Source: Ophiodon elongatus (taxonomy: Eukaryota > Chordata > Actinopteri > Perciformes > Hexagrammidae). From it: DNA of 64,000 nucleotides. The notes below the pieces were generated by a model that was given only the letters and a program-made list of their open reading frames with translations, was not told where the DNA came from and made no database searches. Shown piece by piece: positions 57,601 to 64,000 of this stretch. The DNA lies in contig JACSYO010001818.1 of NCBI GenBank assembly GCA_016806645.1, forward strand, positions 693,001 through 757,000, given 5' to 3'. Within the stretch, counting starts at the first letter, position 1, and each line of letters begins with the position of its first letter. The translations under genes and the position numbers were made by a program.

Positions 57601-60600
57601 AGAAATATAACTATTCTTTAATGAAAATTAGTGAAGACTGATATATGGAGATTAAATATACAATACGTAACGACATCAGCTGTTCAGCCGTATCGACAGT
57701 TAAAAAAGTCAAGTTTAACCCGTAAGCAGCTTAATAGCGGAGGAAATAGAATAATCACCTATAAACACCTTAGTGCCCCGTAAATTCCACTCTCTAATGG
57801 GTCCAGACAGCTTGAATGAGGATAGATACGCCAATCAACCCCGACTGACTCAGAATGATTGATGACTGTCATTTTTCTTTCCTCGCGGGTAAATCTACCT
57901 GAGGGGTCTAACCAAGTCATTGCAGCTTCATACTACAACAAGTTAAGTCCGTAGCATTGCTTTTACTTTAAGTAATATTTAGATATTTACTGTAGGGATC
58001 ATACTAATACACACAAATACAACTGTTTTTCCTCAAACGCCAAAGAAACATTTTTTTTGACTAAATATACAAAAACAAATAAGGCACATACGACTATATG
58101 ATTTATTTAAACGTAAAAGGGATTTTTCTTTTTAACCAAAGGGTTTGCACAGCAAGCAATCATTAAAAGCTATTATTGTGTTTGGTTCGTTTGCTAATCA
58201 GGGCTTCATATAAAACTTGAATACTTTCGGAGCAGACATAAATGTGTCTGTAGCTCAAGTTTTGTCAGTTTGTATATCACCACATTTCTATATATTTTTT
58301 TTCCAATCCTAATATCAGTTATGTAAATAACTCTGGTGCAGCCAAAATGCTGGATCGTGTATTTTTTTTCTTCATTTTTCATCCCTTATCGGAGAACATA
58401 AATTGAGGTAAGTATTTCTATTCTATCTTTTACTTTATATATTGACAACAAGACAATAATCAATACTGTATTGACATTGCATCCCTTTCTTGGATTAAGA
58501 AAAAATCATGCTCACAAGGAATATTGATATCTGTGGCCACCTGCTTCCTGTTCCCAATAAATACGGTGTAGAATAATGGTGCAAAGATGCTGTCCAGCTT
58601 AGAAAATAGGTTGACGTTTGAGTTAGAATAAACCCCTCTCCCATTTTCCACACCTTGAAAGTGCCATTTCCTAGAATGCATATTAATGAAGCCGAAGGGG
58701 TAAAATCAATCAGTCACTGGCGCCAACCTGGATTCAATGCACTTGTGCATTGAGGTTGATAGAGCAGCAGATATAGTTTTACGCATGCGGATGCATGAGT
58801 GCCACTTCAGATATATTACAACTCAATGTCAGCAAAATGATGAGATTTACATACAATTTAAGTGCCTTTATTCTTTGTTGGGCGGTTTTCTCTCGCTGCA
58901 TATATGGTTACTGAATCGCATAGCACTCAAATTTGGTCATTTCGCTGATTCCTCCGTGCAGATGGAAGAGAAGATGCACCAAACGTTAGCTAATCGAGGC
59001 CAATCGGTCGAGAAGAAAGGACAAGGTGGCTGTCCATGCACATGTTGTCTGTTTCAGAGAATGACAAAGGACACTTTTGGTTTTGAACACGGTGATCTGG
59101 ACAACTAGGCCATAGAAGGATTTTTTTTTCCAGCCAAGGTCATGTGTGATAAGCCGTATATGATGGATTGCACTAGTTAGAAGAACAACTCCTCTGCAAT
59201 TCCCCCCATCAGTAGGCCTGTTCAGAGTCTCTATGCTGCGAGGCAGAGCTTATGGGATTACAGTCAGAGTTCAGTGGCAGCTAATCAGAAACAACCAACA
59301 GATACTTTTAATATCCCACTGTGCTTGTTAAAACATTGTTGGGAACTGCCACTGCAAATGTGGATTAAGTAGTGAGTGGGTTCAAAGTTCGGAGACAATG
59401 CCTTCAAATAGTTTTTTTCATCTTTTCATTTGAATATTTTGACTGTGATCAAACTGACAGAAGGTCTACAATTCTAACATGTATGGAAAAGAGCAGAGAA
59501 AAAAATGTATAATAATACTTTGTGTCACAGTCTTCAAATGCAACTTCCTGTGACCCGTGACAACGACTGCACTGACAAGGAAATAAACTGTCATGCTGTT
59601 TGAAACAATACGGCCTCAGTCACTTCGTGCCCCGAAACAAAGCACTGATTTGTTTATGTTGTAGCAAATTATAAAAAAAAACAAAAGAAAAACAGTACTC
59701 ATTGTGTGCAGTGCAGCTTGTGACAGACTGATAATTGCAGGTTGTTGGCCAATTGGGGACAAACATATTTGATGGTGAACAAAATGAATGCATTGCAAAG
59801 CAAGACATTCTTAGCAATTGAACAGTTTTATATGTTTTGCACAATATCAACCACCAGTTGCACCAAATAGCAATTATTGGATATTTAAAGAAAGAGATGG
59901 TGAAAAAAAAAAGTGGGCACAAAACAAAAGCATGTTTTCAACGTGAACCTTAACACTAATCTTGACTCAGTATTACACAACACAGAGTTTGACAATGTTT
60001 CAAATAAACAATGTGCTGAATGCTGAACAAAGCTGTGAGTGTCAGTGGGATCAGTAGGGCAAACAACAATGTCACAGTAGCACTCAGGAATTGAGTTATA
60101 AAGAAAGAGAACGATTAGCCACGATGAACATTTTTGATATTTCAAATTATAAGTCAAAATCCCCCCCCAAGAACAAATCGCAAGTTCTAGCATCTAAAAT
60201 GTGGGTTTTAGTAAACCGAATAACATTGGGGTTAGGACTCTTGTCCAAAAATCATCTTATTTCTTTCTTATTTTATGAGCCATATATTAATAAATTAATT
60301 GAGAAACTAATGAGGGGATATATATATAAATTATTATTATTACTTATAAAGCCACTGAGGCCAACAAGATGAAAGCGGTGATGGTATTTGTGTGGAATGA
60401 AAAGTGAATTTTTCCAGTTTAGCCTCCGTGATAGGAATAGAGGAACCACCTGTTGTTTGGCTGGGATTAAATCATGTGCTTTCATGGGCCTCAGTGGAAT
60501 AACACTGTGTTTCTCTTGACTTAGGTGATTTCACGGCCATTCCAATTTTAGCTTGCTTTTTTCATAATTCTGGATTTTTGATGGTGTATCAGATTATGTA

Positions 60601-60900
60601 ACATGACGATAGATGTTTACTGTTAACATCTGGTTATATCATGCGGGCTATGGCTCCCAAGGGGTTGGGTAGCGTGTTGTTGATTTATGCATCAGTATAT
60701 TCATATATAAATATGAAAGGCCTGGTTCTGCCCCCTTATTAATCTCTGCACTTAGATGTGTTAAGAAGAAAAAAAAACAAGGAGGGGATTGCTGCCAGGT
60801 CACTCGACAATCACATAAATTGTCCCTGCCCTCTTCCCCAAAGGTCTACAAAGGTCCACGCTGAATTATTTAAAAGAGCTCTGCGGTCTGCATGGTACAG
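57601..60900. other. Long unique noncoding stretch
   Basis: No gene is recognised. A 123-codon plus-strand frame (58737-59108) is the longest here that lies outside any repeat. It has a Cys-rich C-terminal part and no familiar domain, and starts at an ATG without visible exon context. Frames at 59616-60193 on the minus strand are low-complexity Phe/Cys-rich. Confidence 0.5.
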
Positions 60901-61340
60901 AACCCGGGCGGAGAAGAAAAAAAAATAATTAGTGCTCTCGAAATAGTAATTTGTCCTCTCAATTTAAAAAATGTGTGCTCTTGATTTAATAGCATATTGT
61001 GTTTGGCGTTGGACAACCGCTTTCAAGCTCTGCCTCTCACTCTCTCGCAGACCAAACAAAGCCGCAATACCACCCCTTAATGAAAGAAATATATATACAG
61101 TAGCCACATCGTTAGCGAGGCGGCCTCCGCACACAGGACCGCGCCTGAACATCCACATTCAAGCTCCCAGACAAAAGCAACAATCTGCGTGGCTTTAGCC
61201 GGCCGAGGCACGCGCACACACAGACCTCTCCAAATTGCAAAGCGCCTTCCCGTAGCTTATGAATAAAAGAGTTTTTACAGCCATTGAATGAGCGAAGCCG
61301 TCACGGGCTCCACAAATAATAGCCTGGGTTCAACATAATG
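60901..61340. promoter_or_regulatory. Candidate conserved noncoding element
   Basis: A repeat-free block rising to high G+C at 61105-61210. It includes TTTGTCCTCTCAATTTAAAAAATGTG, GACCAAACAAAGCC and TCCAAATTGCAAAGCGCC, with scattered CpG. Frames of 64-75 codons overlap on opposite strands. Texture suggests regulatory DNA; no proof. Confidence 0.3.
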
Positions 61341-63857
61341 TTACATCAGACGATGCAGCCTGATGTGACGATGGATATCTGACTCTTTAGTTCAGCACAA
61401 TTAGGGTACAGGTATGAATCCGTACTGAGAGGTGATATTAAAACTTTGGTTTTGACGCAATGCATTGCTGTCTCTTTTTCCAGCCGACAGTCAGGCGCAA
61501 ATTCAAACGAGCACATGAGGGACAGTGCCACGGTCCGCCATCCACACGGGGATCACCAGGGTAGAAACATCCAAAAAACAGAACAGCGACCAAGGAACTA
61601 TTCGCAAAACTTCCTAAAGTAATACAGATTTTTTTTTTAAATGACAAATCCTGCCAGCCCCCAAGACCACGTCCCCTATGAGTATCGACAGGAACCCTGC
61701 CGATCACAGTGACCGACGGGTGGCCAGCGGTTTACAGCATCCCCGACGGTCCCAGGATCAGCACCTTTGATCATCACCCACCTGTAAAACAGGAGGCAGC
61801 GATGACCGCTGATCTATTGATTGTCTTTCGCCTTCATCCAAACTGATCATTACAAAATATCAGCAAAGCTTTCAGTTCATCGTAGGCGTGTTATCCAGAA
61901 GCCTGCAGGCAACCTGTGATGGGAAATATATAAAAAAAAAACACAGTGGCCCTAAGTGGGTCAATATTGTCTTGAAAACAGAACACAGCTTCTCAAACTA
62001 TTCGTCAGCAGACATTTTTTTCTTTCTTTTTCTATTTCCTGGAGAAACTTGACATCTTTTTCATAGATGATTTGTCTGATGTGAAGAGTAGTACAGATTG
62101 CCAGGTGATGGCCCCATATATATTTAATAATCAACATAAACAAACTGATGTGAACATATTTGTAAGATTTGCTAATCCAATGTATTACAGAGCTTGTAGA
62201 GCAAAGTGAAAGGGGATAGACTCAACATATGAAAGGCTGACGTTCAGACATTGTCCTATAAGGCACCAGAAGTAATCTAGTACATGATCAAGAGCACAGA
62301 ATATTTATTCTAGATCACAAAGACCACCAATTGTAATTTGTTGTTTTCACAATGAAACATTCTCGGCTCTTTAGCATTGAAGCTCATTAAAATGATATTT
62401 AAACAGAAAGATACATTTATCAGACAATATAGAGCTTTTGATGAGTTGAAACAGGCTTTTCCATGTACCATGCTTTCCTTTTAATTAGTTATTATTCATG
62501 AACATTTTAAGAATTCCCTTAGTTTGCTGACGGATTAGTTAGTTTATCATTTAAGAAATAACCGGTTTAAAAAAAGGCTTAAATAATTTATAATGAAGGG
62601 AAATTAAGTCTCTTAACACATTCTCATTTGTCTCAGGAATTGTAAAACAGTTAACAAGACATAAAAACCTAAATTAATTTATGATGACAAATTCATACAC
62701 CTTGGGTACACCACTTCAGGTGGATGGCCTCTACTTCTTTTACATTTGTTTGTATTGTGTAGAATATAATTGTTTTTGAGATGTTCATTTTTTCACTCAG
62801 TTTAACACAAGCTAAGCACCAGCTATCACCTACATTCTGCAGCACCACTGAAACTGCGACACAAGTTTTTTTTTTTCTTTTTTTTTCTCTGGACTAGAAT
62901 AACCTCTCATGTATTATGCAAAGTTGTCACTGCAGATGCAAAAAGTTGTATAATTCATCAACTATGCTGAATTAAAATGTGAGTCTCATTTCAAAATCTA
63001 GCCAAGTAGTTATTCTCCACACTGTAAAACTAAAGAAAATGTAATTATTTATCTGCAAAAGTGTCAGACATGATTGCAGTTGCTTGGACGCAGTGTAACA
63101 AAAACTATGCACAACAGAAGAGTTATTTCTTTTTTGGAGATGGAGAGAAACTTTCACTTTTATGTTTGTTTGGGCAAAAAAAATAAAAATAAAGTGTACA
63201 GAACAGTGAGGTGCAATCTGCTGTTGGTCATGTTGCTATAATATTATGTTCTCATTTACAGTAATAAACAGAGATGTGGCTGTGGTCTACTATAATGTCA
63301 TGTATATGCTGCTCTCTAGCATTGTGCTCAACTGCCACTGCGTGATCTGCACAATGCAGACATTTTGGGTGGCTGCGAATAAAGACCAACAGTGATGAAT
63401 GCACATATATAAATGTAAATACAACAGAGGTGAAGAAGTAAAAAAAGTCTACAGTGGTGTATACTATAAAACTTTTGATATCCAGTCTTTCCATTTTGTT
63501 CTGCACTATTTACTCCAATAAACATCGCTCAAACTAAAGAACAACCTGAACTGGGACTTGAGCTCACTGTCAATTCTTCCAAAGTACTCCAAGCTACATA
63601 TATTTCATAGTTGACTCAACTGTATATGTTTGGCCTTTTCCAAAATGGACAGATAACCCAATAGCCAACAATGGCCTCCACCAACTACAATGCCCTGAAG
63701 ACACAACGGACAAGTGACTTGGATTTTTGGATAACCATTTCCCAATGCAGGAGCCAACTTCTACTTAAAGTTAGAGAGAAGGTAAACTAGATCAGTGTTA
63801 CACAGGGCTGTCACCTGTAAACACACTCATTTGATTCATTTAATATTTGACATATTG
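61341..63857. other. Mostly unique noncoding sequence
   Basis: Contains an exon-like patch at 61484-61621 (see findings) and T-rich tracts near 62866-62887. GATATCTGACTCTTTAG near 61374 is shared with 27011. No gene is recognised. Confidence 0.5.
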
Positions 63858-64000
63858 ATGGCCAAAGTACAAAACCTTCTTTCTGCAAAATGATCCAGGA
63901 AAAGTGGGAAATAACCATATCTGCAGTTTGTATATTTTAGTATATTTTTGTATTTTGTATTATTTATTGGGTATCCTTAACAAATAGCATTCTGCAAGAA
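63858..64000 (+). mobile_element. Second copy of the 20846 MITE, cut by the window edge
   Basis: It begins ATGGCCAAAGTACAAAACCT, continues TTCTTTCTGCAAAAT and later TTTGTATTATTTATTGGGTATCCTTAACAAATAGCATTCTGCAAGAA, closely matching 20846-20970. It carries about 45 extra bases near 63893-63940 relative to copy one. The right terminus lies beyond the window. Confidence 0.8.

Noticed and set aside
61374..61390. Seventeen-base match to 27011 as a second repeat copy
   Set aside because: Similarity does not extend beyond the short word, and a chance match of this length is plausible in 64 kb.

Overview
The window reads as vertebrate nuclear DNA from a ray-finned fish, most likely a percomorph (perch-like) teleost. 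It is A+T-rich and full of di- and tetranucleotide microsatellites. It also carries several dispersed repeats typical of percomorph genomes: MITE ends with the TTAAAGGG-ACAGTTCA signature, an L2-type LINE fragment, the CCATCCAT...CTTATCC family and the CATGAATGTCTGTACCAAATTT family. Family attributions come from recalled repeat architecture and from comparing copies inside the window; no database was searched. I found no intact protein-coding gene, rRNA, tRNA or CRISPR array. The longest open frame is 140 codons, and it lies inside a decayed retrotransposon in the wrong frame. Apart from transposon remnants, none of the open frames looks like a known protein. The window is best described as intergenic (or very long intronic) DNA.

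Layout. 1-8 kb: mostly unique A+T-rich sequence, a dispersed repeat (2465-2922), a LINE-type 3' tail (4901-5148), a GGGGCCC-bearing segment (5345-5745) and a second repeat with a G-quadruplex-like G tract (7635-8175). 8.6-13 kb: a CA/CACG microsatellite, a PIF/Harbinger-like fragment (10271-10500), and a nested block in which an L2-like ORF2 3' fragment (11375-12316, minus strand) splits an older repeat, followed by a probable hAT-type end. 13-20 kb: mostly unique, with a C-rich tract, a CpG-dense patch (about 19340-19600) and a 27-bp tandem array. 20-29 kb: repeat-rich, with a 193-bp MITE (20846-21038; a second copy runs off the window at 63858), two long copies of one percomorph repeat, a MITE arm (22338-22537), a 70-bp minisatellite (28022-28228) and an ACTTG-rich repeat. 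29-40 kb: mostly unique. 40-42 kb: two oppositely oriented copies of the CCATCCAT family. 43-54 kb: long repeat-poor stretches with candidate conserved noncoding elements, separated by large TA, GT and GATA arrays. 54-56 kb: a foldback MITE with long inverted arms and an interferon-response-like motif, plus another MITE end. 56-64 kb: mostly unique, with candidate regulatory or exon-like patches near 57.4 and 61.5 kb.

No genes work together here. The biology is transposon history (nesting, shared MITE termini, pseudogene decay) and possible distal regulatory DNA. I see no convincing previously undescribed system. The most informative leads are the MITE-borne ISRE-like site, the unassigned MITE family, the CpG-dense patch, and the repeat-poor blocks that should be tested for cross-species conservation.
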